Shown: piece by piece, positions 25,305-32,480 of the stretch
Position numbering within the stretch: the first letter of the stretch is position 1
How the letters are laid out: every line of letters starts with the position of its first letter
Origin: Alphaproteobacteria bacterium
GTDB taxonomy: Bacteria; Pseudomonadota; Alphaproteobacteria; Rhodobacterales; Rhodobacteraceae
Length of the DNA: 64,000 nt
Reading direction: 5' to 3'
NCBI GenBank assembly: GCA_030425185.1
Contig: JAUIAU010000003.1
Coordinates: forward strand, 85,511 to 149,510
The notes under the pieces: model-generated
What the model was told of the DNA's origin: nothing
Databases searched by the model: none
Seen by the model: only the letters and a program-made list of their open reading frames with translations
Program-made: the position numbers and the translations under genes

Positions 25305-25993
25305 CGCCGCGTCCCGTAATGCATCCGCAGCGCCGTCCGGTCCTGCCCGCTCAGCCGCCGCACGAGGTTGCTGTCCTCGTCGAAGATCGAGCGTCCGCGA
25401 TAGGCCGGGTCGCGGATGTCCCAGCGCAGCCCCATCGACTGCACCAGCTCCTCGAGCAGCACCGAATGCGCCTCCTCGGCGCGCAGGTCGCGGCTGATCA
25501 GGATCACGCCGCGCCGGATCTCCCGGTCGAGGGTCCAGTTCAGCGAGAACCGCGCGATCTGCAGCGGCGTGCCGTCGAGCGCCGATAGCCCGGTGCCGGT
25601 GATCGTCCCGCCATAGGGGATGTCGCGCAGGTAGATCCGGATATCGGCGTCGCTGCCCGCGGGCACCAGCCGCAGCCGCAGGTCCGCGCCGGCGCCGTTG
25701 ATCTCCTGCACCGCGTGGATCACCGCGCCCGCCACGACCCGCCCGAGCCAGGCGGGAAACCCCGCGTCGCGGCCCTCCAGCGCCACCCGCAGGTTCCGGC
25801 GCTCCGGCGCGGGCCATGCGATCGGGCGCGACTGGCACGCGCCGCCGGGCGGCGCCCCGCAGGACACGAGGCGGTAGAAATCGGCATCGTTCAGTGGACC
25901 GGTGCCCGCCACGTAATCCACCGCCCCCGCGCCCGTGCCAAGCCCGAGCGCCAGTCCGAGCCCGAGGGCCAGCCGCCGCAGCATCGCGCGCAT
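25301..25993 (-). CDS. DUF2927 family exported protein, first paralogue
   Basis: The 230-residue product has a signal peptide (LALGLGLALGLGTGAGA) and a DUF2927 domain with FYRLVSCGAPPGGAC, SVLLEELVQSMGL and SIFDEDSNLVRRL. It begins 6 bases after mtnP, whose end carries the GAGGGG Shine-Dalgarno. The ATG at 25993 is very close to that site, and an in-frame ATG at 25984 has better spacing, so the real start may be three codons later. The next gene starts inside its stop codon. I know of no defined function; co-transcription with MTA/adenine salvage is the only clue. Confidence 0.82.
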   Translation of the reverse strand: MRAMLRRLALGLGLALGLGTGAGAVDYVAGTGPLNDADFYRLVSCGAPPGGACQSRPIAWPAPERRNLRVALEGRDAGFPAWLGRVVAGAVIHAVQEINGAGADLRLRLVPAGSDADIRIYLRDIPYGGTITGTGLSALDGTPLQIARFSLNWTLDREIRRGVILISRDLRAEEAHSVLLEELVQSMGLRWDIRDPAYRGRSIFDEDSNLVRRLSGQDRTALRMHYGTRR

Positions 25994-25999
25994 CTCCCC

Positions 26000-26875
26000 T
26001 CAGAGGCCCAGCGCGCGGCCCGCGACCGCGTCGAGTTTCGACATCAGGTCCGGGTCGCGCCGGTCGGGCGCGGTCAGCAGCGCATGGTCGAGCGCCCGGT
26101 CGCAGCCGTGATGGCACAGCCTGCGGGTCTCGCCCAGCAGGCCCGGCAGCCGCCCCACGAGGGCGCGCGCCTTGTCGGCGTTGCCGGTCAGGGTGCGGAT
26201 GATGTCGGTGATCTCGACCGCGCCGTGCTCCGGGTGCCAGCTGTCATAGTCGGTGATCATCGCGACGCTCGCGTAGCACAGCTCCGCCTCGCGGGCGAGC
26301 TTGGCCTCCGGCATGTTGGTCATTCCGATCACGTCGCAGCCCCAGACCTCGCGGTAGAGCCGCGACTCGGCCATCGACGAGAACTGCGGTCCCTCCATTG
26401 CCAGGTAGGTGCCACCGTCATGCACGGTGATCCCGGCCGCCTCGGCCGCCTCCGCGCAGGCCGCGCCGAGACGCCCGCAGGTCGGATGCGCGACGCTGAC
26501 ATGGGCGACACAGCCGGTGCCGAAAAACGACTTCTCCCGCGCGAAGGTGCGGTCGATGAACTGGTCCACGATGACGAAATCGCCCGGGGCCATCTCCTGC
26601 CGGAACGACCCGCAGGCGCTGACGCTGATGACGTCGGTCACCCCCAGCCGCTTCAGCGCGTCGATGTTGGCGCGGTAGGGCACCGTGGTCGGCGAGTGGA
26701 TGTGGCCGCGCCCGTGCCGGGGCAGGAACGCCATCTTCACGCCTCCGAGCCGCCCGGTCAGGATCGCGTCGGAGGGCGTGCCCCAGGGGCTGGCGACCTC
26801 GGTCCAGACGGCGTCTTCCAGCCCGTCGATGTCATAGACCCCCGATCCGCCGATGACCCCGATCACCGTCTCCAT
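26000..26875 (-). CDS. mtnP: S-methyl-5'-thioadenosine phosphorylase
   Basis: MtnP splits 5'-methylthioadenosine, the by-product of polyamine and homoserine-lactone synthesis, into adenine and 5-methylthioribose-1-phosphate. The 291-residue protein has the phosphate loop [10 protein letters not shown] at the start. The MTAP signature [16 protein letters not shown] and the base-binding stretch [20 protein letters not shown] follow. The ATG at 26875 was chosen because the phosphate loop begins ten residues later, as in homologues. It leads the operon mtnP-DUF2927-DUF2927-apt. Confidence 0.95.
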   Translation of the reverse strand: METVIGVIGGSGVYDIDGLEDAVWTEVASPWGTPSDAILTGRLGGVKMAFLPRHGRGHIHSPTTVPYRANIDALKRLGVTDVISVSACGSFRQEMAPGDFVIVDQFIDRTFAREKSFFGTGCVAHVSVAHPTCGRLGAACAEAAEAAGITVHDGGTYLAMEGPQFSSMAESRLYREVWGCDVIGMTNMPEAKLAREAELCYASVAMITDYDSWHPEHGAVEITDIIRTLTGNADKARALVGRLPGLLGETRRLCHHGCDRALDHALLTAPDRRDPDLMSKLDAVAGRALGL

Positions 26876-27165
26876 GCCGTCGCTCCCCTGCCTGTCCGAG
26901 CCCCGCGCGCGGCCCGTTCCGGACCGTCTCGCGCAGTCTCGCACCTCGTGCCGCGATTGCAAAGGCCCCGCGCTGCGCCGCCGCCCGGGGGCACGATCCC
27001 GCCGGGACCGCTGCGCCCAGCCATGCACCCCGCGCATGGCGGCATCCCGCCTGCAGGGGTTCTCTCTGCGCCGCGGCGATGCGAGACACCGACAACCCCT
27101 CGCCCCTTCCGGCCGTGCCGCGCGCCCGTTCGCGCCCCGGTCCCCCCTTGCGCCCCGGACCCCCG

Positions 27166-28773
27166 ATGACCCGTCTCCTGATGGCCGCCCTGGCCGACCG
27201 CCTGCCGCAGGCCCCGACCCTCGACGCCGCCCGCCTCCGGACCGAGGTCCTGTCGGGCCTGACCGTCGCGCTCGCGCTGGTTCCCGAAGCGGTCGCCTTC
27301 GCCTTCGTCGCGGGCGTGCATCCGCTGGTCGGCCTCTACGCCGCCGTGATCGTCGGCCTGATCACCGCTCTGATCGGCGGGCGGCCCGGCATGATCTCGG
27401 GCGCCACCGGCGCGCTCGCCGTGGTCATGGTCAGCCTCGTTGCGCAGCACGGGGTGGAATATCTCTTCGCCGCCGTGGTGCTGATGGGCCTGATCCAGAT
27501 CGCGGCCGGCATCTTCCGGCTGGGCAAGTTCATCCGGCTGGTGCCGCACCCGGTGATGCTGGGCTTCGTCAACGGCCTCGCCATCGTGATCTTCCTCGCC
27601 CAGCTCAGCCAGTTCCGCGTGCCGGGCACCGCCGAGGCGACCGGCCATGGGCTCGGCGGCGGCGAATGGCTCTCGGGCCTGCCGCTCGTCCTGATGCTGG
27701 GCCTCGTCGCGCTGACGATGGCGGTGATCTGGGCGACCCCGAAGCTGACCCGCGTCATCCCCGCGCCGCTGGCCGGGATCAGCCTGACCGCGGCGCTGGT
27801 GATCGGCTTCGGCCTCGACGTCCCGCGCGTCGGCGACATGGCCTCGATCGAGGGCGGCTGGCCCGCCTTCCACCTGCCCGCGGTGCCGCTGACGCTGGAG
27901 ACGCTCCAGATCATCCTGCCCTACGCGCTGATCCTCGCCGCCATCGGCCTGATCGAGAGCCTTCTGACCCTGAACCTCGTGGGCGAGATCACCGGCCGGC
28001 GCGGCGGCGCCTCGAAGGAATGCGTCGCGCAGGGCGTCGCGAACACCGTGACCGGCGTCTTCGGCGGGATGGGCGGCTGCGCGATGATCGGCCAGTCGAT
28101 GATCAACGTGAACTCCGGCGCCCGCACCCGCATCTCGGGCGTGGTGGCGGCCCTGTTCCTGATGAGCTTCATCCTCGTCGGCGCGCCGCTGATCGAACAG
28201 ATCCCGCTCGCCGCGCTGGTCGGGGTGATGTTCATGGTGGTGATCGGCACCTTCGCCTGGAACTCGCTGACCATCCTGCGCCGCGTGCCGCCCACCGATG
28301 CCGTGGTCATCGTGCTGGTGACCGCCGTCACCGTCGCAACCGACCTCGCCACCGCCGTCGTGGTGGGGGTCATCGTCTCTGCGCTGGCCTATGCCTGGCA
28401 GAACGCCACCCGCATCCGCGCCACCACCCGGATCACGCCCGAGGGCGCGAAGGTCTACCAGATCAGCGGCCCGCTCTTCTTCGGCTCGGCGGCAGGCTTC
28501 TCGGAACTCTTCGCGCCCGAGACTGACCCCGCCCTGGTGGTCGCGGATTTCGCCGACAGCCGCGTCGCCGACCAGTCCGCCCTGCAGGCGATCGAGGCGA
28601 TGGCCCTGCGCTACGAGGCCGCCGGCAAGACCCTGCAACTGCGCCACCTGTCGCGCGACTGCCACCGCCTGCTGTCCCGCGCCGGGCACCTGATGATCGA
28701 CAGCGACGACGACCCCGACTACCAGATCGCCGCCGACTACGACGTCCGGACCGGCATTCTCGGCGGGCACTGA
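27166..28773 (+). CDS. SulP family anion transporter with STAS domain
   Basis: The 535-residue protein is an inner-membrane anion permease (sulfate, bicarbonate or dicarboxylate). Its membrane part begins [19 protein letters not shown], the SulP signature, and covers residues 25-400. A C-terminal STAS domain (about 425-515) has the [10 protein letters not shown] loop. No clear Shine-Dalgarno precedes any candidate start. The ATG at 27166 matches the usual N-terminus, and ATGs at 27079 and 27181 are alternatives. It is divergent from mtnP across a spacer with a small CCATGC/GCATGG hairpin (27021-27039). Ion specificity cannot be told from sequence. Confidence 0.9.
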   Translation: MTRLLMAALADRLPQAPTLDAARLRTEVLSGLTVALALVPEAVAFAFVAGVHPLVGLYAAVIVGLITALIGGRPGMISGATGALAVVMVSLVAQHGVEYLFAAVVLMGLIQIAAGIFRLGKFIRLVPHPVMLGFVNGLAIVIFLAQLSQFRVPGTAEATGHGLGGGEWLSGLPLVLMLGLVALTMAVIWATPKLTRVIPAPLAGISLTAALVIGFGLDVPRVGDMASIEGGWPAFHLPAVPLTLETLQIILPYALILAAIGLIESLLTLNLVGEITGRRGGASKECVAQGVANTVTGVFGGMGGCAMIGQSMINVNSGARTRISGVVAALFLMSFILVGAPLIEQIPLAALVGVMFMVVIGTFAWNSLTILRRVPPTDAVVIVLVTAVTVATDLATAVVVGVIVSALAYAWQNATRIRATTRITPEGAKVYQISGPLFFGSAAGFSELFAPETDPALVVADFADSRVADQSALQAIEAMALRYEAAGKTLQLRHLSRDCHRLLSRAGHLMIDSDDDPDYQIAADYDVRTGILGGH

Positions 28774-28834
28774 GGGCAGGGGGCAGGCACGAAAGTGCTT
28801 GCCTCAAGACAGGTCTCATCTTTCCCTGGGATGC

Positions 28835-29758
28835 ATGAGCAAGCTTGTCCTCATGCATAAGGCGGACTCGATCTACGAGGACGAACCGGATGTCGTCTAT
28901 GACTTCCCGAAGAGCTATCTCAAGGCGGTCTCGGAAGGTGTCGGCGACTGGGTCGTCTACTACGAGCCGGTCAAGGCCGGCGCGCGCGGTTACTTCGCCG
29001 TTGCGAAGATCCAGCGGGTCATCCCAAAACCTGGGGAAACCGGCCGGTTCCTGGCACTCATAGAGCCCGGCAGTTACCTTCCGTTCGACAGGAACGTTCC
29101 GCATCGGATTGACGGTCGTCCGCTGGAAGCGGCGCTGACAGACGCCGACGGAAATCCCTTGCGCGGCGGAGCCGTTCAGCTTGCCGTGAGACGATTGCCA
29201 GAGAGTGACTTTGCCCGGATTGTCTCGCTTGGCTTGCCGGCTGATCTCGAACACCGGGAAGCTACGCGCTACGATCCGGCGATCCCGGAACTCGCGGATG
29301 CGCCGGTCCCTTTCGAGAGGCCCATCCTCGAGCGTCTGACGCGCCGCCCGTACCGAGACGTCGCGTTCCGGCGCCGGGTGCGCGAGGCGTATGACTACAG
29401 ATGTGCCATGTCGGGTCTCCGCCTCCGCAACGGCGGTGGTCGTCCGGAGGTGCAAGCCGCGCATATCCGCCCGGTTGAGCATCAGGGCAACGACTCCGTG
29501 CGAAACGGTCTTGCCCTGTCGGGAACTCTTCACTGGATGTTTGACCGGGGTCTCGTTTCGGTCGCGGAAGACCGGCGCACGATCCTCGTTTCACGCAACA
29601 AGGTGCCGGGTGAAGTCATTGCACGGCTCATCGCGCCCGATATGCAATTGCTTCCCCCTTTGGACCCGCGCGACGCGCCCCACCCAGAAAACCTGAAGTG
29701 GCACCGCGAGCATGTGTTCGGGGCATCGGCTCTGGACGAGCCCGCCCCTTGGGACTGA
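28835..29758 (+). CDS. HNH endonuclease with N-terminal PUA/EVE-like domain
   Basis: The 307-residue protein has a C-terminal HNH nuclease fold: YRCAMSG (Cys190), AAHIRP (His210), NGLALS and LHWMFD (His233). Residues 18-100 resemble PUA-superfamily reader domains in layout: VYDFPKSYL, GDWVVYYEP, GYFAVAKIQRV and a LIEPG strand. Such a reader-nuclease order is that of modification-dependent (type IV) restriction enzymes; this is inference. The ATG at 28835 was preferred over an upstream TTG at 28799. Three 60-base lines of the gene that I counted have 55-63% GC against 70% for a line of the SulP gene, and codons such as AGA, GGA and TCA appear, so horizontal gain is likely. It stands alone between SulP and flavin reductase. 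Confidence 0.8.
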   Translation: MSKLVLMHKADSIYEDEPDVVYDFPKSYLKAVSEGVGDWVVYYEPVKAGARGYFAVAKIQRVIPKPGETGRFLALIEPGSYLPFDRNVPHRIDGRPLEAALTDADGNPLRGGAVQLAVRRLPESDFARIVSLGLPADLEHREATRYDPAIPELADAPVPFERPILERLTRRPYRDVAFRRRVREAYDYRCAMSGLRLRNGGGRPEVQAAHIRPVEHQGNDSVRNGLALSGTLHWMFDRGLVSVAEDRRTILVSRNKVPGEVIARLIAPDMQLLPPLDPRDAPHPENLKWHREHVFGASALDEPAPWD

Positions 29759-29760
29759 CC

Positions 29761-29786
29761 CCCCCTTCTTCTTGGCAGAAATACTC
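29761..29786 (-). repeat. Short intergenic motif of a Rhodobacteraceae dispersed type
   Basis: On the minus strand the spacer after the HNH gene reads GAGTATTTCTGCC followed by AAGAAGAAGGGGG. From memory, GAGTATTT...CCAAGAAGAAG strings recur in intergenic regions of roseobacter-group genomes. No second copy occurs in this window. It occupies most of the gap between the convergent HNH and flavin reductase genes. Confidence 0.4.
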
Positions 29787-29800
29787 ACATCCCGCCCGTG

Positions 29801-30406
29801 TCACTCGCCCGGACGCTTGAGGGAGAACACCTCGCGCACCACCGTGTAGTCGCGGTAGCCGAGCCGGGCGAGGGGCTGGTAGCGGGTCACGTCGAAGACC
29901 CCGTCCACCACCACGTCGTCGCGCAGGTGAATGCCGGTGACCTCGCCGAAGACCGCGAAGTTCGACACCCCTTCCAGCGCCACGATCTGCGTCAGGCGGC
30001 ATTCGAGGCTGGCGGGGGCGGTGGCGACGCGGGAACAGGCGATGGTTTCGCAGGCGGCGCGCGCGAGGCCCGCCTTGGCGAACTCGTCCTCGTCCTTCGC
30101 CCAGGGGCCCGAGGTCAGGTTCATCGCGTCCCGCATCGCGTATTCGACGATGTTGACGCAGAACACCCCGGTCTCGCGGATGTTGGCGACGCTGTCCTTG
30201 GTGTCGCCCCGGTCCGGCTTGGCGCTGGTCGAGGCGAACATCACCTGCGGCGGCACGTAGGCGACGGCGTTGAAGAAGGAGTAGGGCGCGAGGTTCTCGG
30301 ACCCGTCCGCGCCGCGCGTCGAGATCCAGCCGATCGGGCGCGGCGTGACGATGGCGTTGAACGGGTTGTGCGGCAGACCGTGGCCGTCTTCGGGGCGATA
30401 GAACAT
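29801..30406 (-). CDS. Flavin reductase-like FMN-binding protein
   Basis: The 201-residue product belongs to the flavin reductase/FMN-binding split-barrel family. FNAIVTPRPIGWISTRG begins the FMN site, and the strands YSFFNAVAYVPP and CVNIVEYAMRDAMN follow. Typical members reduce FMN with NAD(P)H or act as a flavoprotein of unknown substrate (the DIM6/NTAB group). The start is MFYRPEDGH at 30406, with GGAGG 11 bases upstream; a GTG at 30457 would add 17 non-conserved residues. It is divergent from the GNAT gene. Confidence 0.87.
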   Translation of the reverse strand: MFYRPEDGHGLPHNPFNAIVTPRPIGWISTRGADGSENLAPYSFFNAVAYVPPQVMFASTSAKPDRGDTKDSVANIRETGVFCVNIVEYAMRDAMNLTSGPWAKDEDEFAKAGLARAACETIACSRVATAPASLECRLTQIVALEGVSNFAVFGEVTGIHLRDDVVVDGVFDVTRYQPLARLGYRDYTVVREVFSLKRPGE

Positions 30407-30512
30407 GGGGGCGCGGACCTCCGGCAGGGCAGGTAACGGGACTCGTTTGCGCGCCACCTAGGGCCATGTTACCCCGCCTTCCAGCGGCAATTCACCCCCG
30501 AGGCCCCGGCGC

Positions 30513-31010
30513 GTGCTTCTGACCCTCGAACAGCCCGACGACCGGTGGGAGGTCGAAGCGCTCTACGATCTCTGCTTCGCGCCCGGCCGCGAGGCGCTCT
30601 CGTCCTATCGCCTGCGCGATGACGTGCCGCCGGTGCGCGGGCTCTGCCTCGTGGCGCGGGACGATCTCGGGATCCTCGGCGGCGCGATCCGGGTCTGGCC
30701 GGTGCGCGTCGGCGGCACGCCGGCGCTGCTGCTCGGTCCGGTGGCGGTTCACCCGACCCGCCAGGGCGAAGGGCTGGGCGGGCGGCTGATCCGCCAGGTG
30801 CTGTCGCGGGCCGAGGACGGCGGCTGGGACCGCGTCCTGCTGGTGGGCGATGCGCCCTATTACCGGCGGTTCGGCTTCGAGAAGCTGACCGGGGTCGAGA
30901 TGCCGCCGCCCACCAACCCTGACCGCGTCCTCGGCATCGCCCTGACCGACGGGGCGTGGAAGGGCGTCGGCGGGCGCGTCACCCGCTGGACCCCGACCGA
31001 GCCCGCCTGA
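30513..31010 (+). CDS. YhbS-type GNAT acetyltransferase
   Basis: The 165-residue protein has the GNAT acetyl-CoA loop VHPTRQGEGLGGRLI (about 84-98) and the YYRRFGFEKL block typical of the YhbS group. It starts with GTG at 30513 and ends 62 bases before ecsC. Substrate unknown. In related genomes YhbS-like proteins stand alone, and nothing in the neighbours points to a target. Confidence 0.85.
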   Translation: MLLTLEQPDDRWEVEALYDLCFAPGREALSSYRLRDDVPPVRGLCLVARDDLGILGGAIRVWPVRVGGTPALLLGPVAVHPTRQGEGLGGRLIRQVLSRAEDGGWDRVLLVGDAPYYRRFGFEKLTGVEMPPPTNPDRVLGIALTDGAWKGVGGRVTRWTPTEPA

Positions 31011-31072
31011 CCTTGCGGGGCAGGCCGGGCGGCCCCACCTGCAAGGGCACTGTCCGACCGAAAGGCCCGCCG

Positions 31073-31852
31073 ATGACCCTGCCCGCCCCCGTGCCCGTTC
31101 CCGCCCCGGTCGACCGCGATGCCGTGCTCGACGGGCTGGCGATCCGCTACCGCGCCGCGAACGGGCTGGGCATGCAGGTGCTGGGGCTGCTCGGCGGACA
31201 GGCCGAGAGCCTGCTCGACCGGCTGCCCGCGCCGGTGAAGGGCCAGATGGACACGCTCACCCAGCGCGCGCTCGAGGCGGCCTTCGCCGCCGCCGCCCGT
31301 TCGCGCCGCGCGCTGCCCGACCAGAAGGACTGGCTGAACGCCGCCGTCACGATGGGGACCGGGGCGGCGGGCGGGTTCGCCGGCCTGCCGGGCGCCGTGG
31401 CGGAACTGCCGGTGACTACCACCGTGATCCTGCGCGCGGTGCAGGGCATCGCCGCGGAACACGGCTTCGATCCCGCCGACGAGGCGACCCGTCTCGACTG
31501 CCTCCGCGTCTTCGCGGCCGCCGGGCCGCTGTCCGAGGATGACGGGCTGGAAACCTCGTTCCTGACCCTGCGCCTCGGCGTGACCGGGGCCACGGTGCAG
31601 GGGGTGCTGGTCAAGGTCGCGCCGCGCCTCGCGACGGTTCTCGGCCAGAAGCTGGCGGCGCAGACCGTGCCGGTGCTCGGCGCGGTGACCGGGGCCGCGA
31701 TCAACTACGCCTTCACCAGCTACTACCAGGACATGGCGCGGATCACCTTGGGCCTGCGCCTGCTGTCCGAGGCCACCGGCGAGGACCGCGCCGCCCTGAC
31801 CGAGGCGTTCCGCGCCCGCGTCGCCGCCCGCCGCAGGCTGGGCCGGGGCTGA
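31073..31852 (+). CDS. EcsC family protein
   Basis: The 259-residue protein matches the EcsC family: DWLNAAVTMGTGAAGGFAGLPG with an amphipathic glycine-rich helix pair (about residues 84-107), the PVTTTVILRAVQGIAAEHGF segment and the late AINYAFTSYYQDMARI block. EcsC was first seen beside an ABC transporter in Bacillus, but here no transporter is near. It has no signal peptide and is probably peripheral to the membrane. The ATG at 31073 begins after a spacer from the GNAT gene. Function undefined. Confidence 0.85.
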   Translation: MTLPAPVPVPAPVDRDAVLDGLAIRYRAANGLGMQVLGLLGGQAESLLDRLPAPVKGQMDTLTQRALEAAFAAAARSRRALPDQKDWLNAAVTMGTGAAGGFAGLPGAVAELPVTTTVILRAVQGIAAEHGFDPADEATRLDCLRVFAAAGPLSEDDGLETSFLTLRLGVTGATVQGVLVKVAPRLATVLGQKLAAQTVPVLGAVTGAAINYAFTSYYQDMARITLGLRLLSEATGEDRAALTEAFRARVAARRRLGRG

Positions 31853-31926
31853 CCCTTCGGCGGTCTGGCCATGCCCGGCGCGGGGGACTAGCCTGTCGGT
31901 CCCGACACCCTCACCGGAGCCACCCG

Positions 31927-32046
31927 ATGCGCCTGACCCTCGCCCTTGCGACCCTCGCCCTGCTCGCCGCCTGCCAGACCACGACCCGGTCGCCGGCGCC
32001 CGCCGCCGCGCCGCAGGCGCTGCCCCCGATCGAGGTCGCCGGCTGA
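31927..32046 (+). CDS. 39-residue lipoprotein
   Basis: A short gene runs from an ATG 7 bases after CCGGAG to a TGA at 32046. It encodes a hydrophobic leader with lipobox LLAAC (Cys16) and a 23-residue tail rich in Pro and Ala that ends IEVAG. This is the plan of the very small lipoproteins (entericidin-like or putative) found across alphaproteobacteria. The leader and lipobox are clear; that the protein is made is inferred from the leader and Shine-Dalgarno. Confidence 0.6.
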   Translation: MRLTLALATLALLAACQTTTRSPAPAAAPQALPPIEVAG

Positions 32047-32153
32047 AACGATGGCAGGGCCGTCAACAGACTGTCCACGGCTCGTGGCTTGATCGGCGGG
32101 CAACGGCGGCGCATGACTGGACCAAACGCCGTCCAGTGACCGGAGTCCCAGCC

Positions 32154-32456
32154 ATGCGCCCCCTTCTTCTTGCCGCCCTCGCCGCCGCCACCCTCGGGGC
32201 GACCGCCGCGAGCGCCCAGCAGACCTCCAGCTTCGTCTTCCGCAATCCCTGCGAGCGCGGTCCGGTCCCGACCTGGGAACTGATCAACAGCTCGCGCGCC
32301 GAGTTCGCGGATTTCCTGCAGCACGTGCGCCCCGCGATGCCGCGCGACGTGGCCGAGTACATCGCTGCCGAGCTCTGCGACGACATCTCGATCGTCGGCA
32401 ACAGCGACGCGCTGACCCGCCGCACGCGCCTGCTGATCCAGCAGTCGGGCTACTGA
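32154..32456 (+). CDS. Small exported protein of unknown function
   Basis: The 100-residue product has a signal peptide cut after about ASAQ (residues 1-21) and a soluble mature part with two cysteines (33 and 75) that could pair in the periplasm. Recognisable blocks are FVFRNPCERGPVPTWE and the C-terminal RRTRLLIQQSGY. I know no family name. CGGAG lies about 9 bases before the chosen ATG. It is convergent with ptsP, separated by 24 bases. Confidence 0.72.
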   Translation: MRPLLLAALAAATLGATAASAQQTSSFVFRNPCERGPVPTWELINSSRAEFADFLQHVRPAMPRDVAEYIAAELCDDISIVGNSDALTRRTRLLIQQSGY

Positions 32457-32480
32457 GCCCCGCCCCGGCAGGGCGCCCGC

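Noticed and set aside
24600..26117. Apparent 505-residue protein joining both DUF2927 regions and mtnP sequence
   Set aside because: Upstream part is out of frame with the first paralogue; the second paralogue has its own GTG start and signal peptide at 25304.
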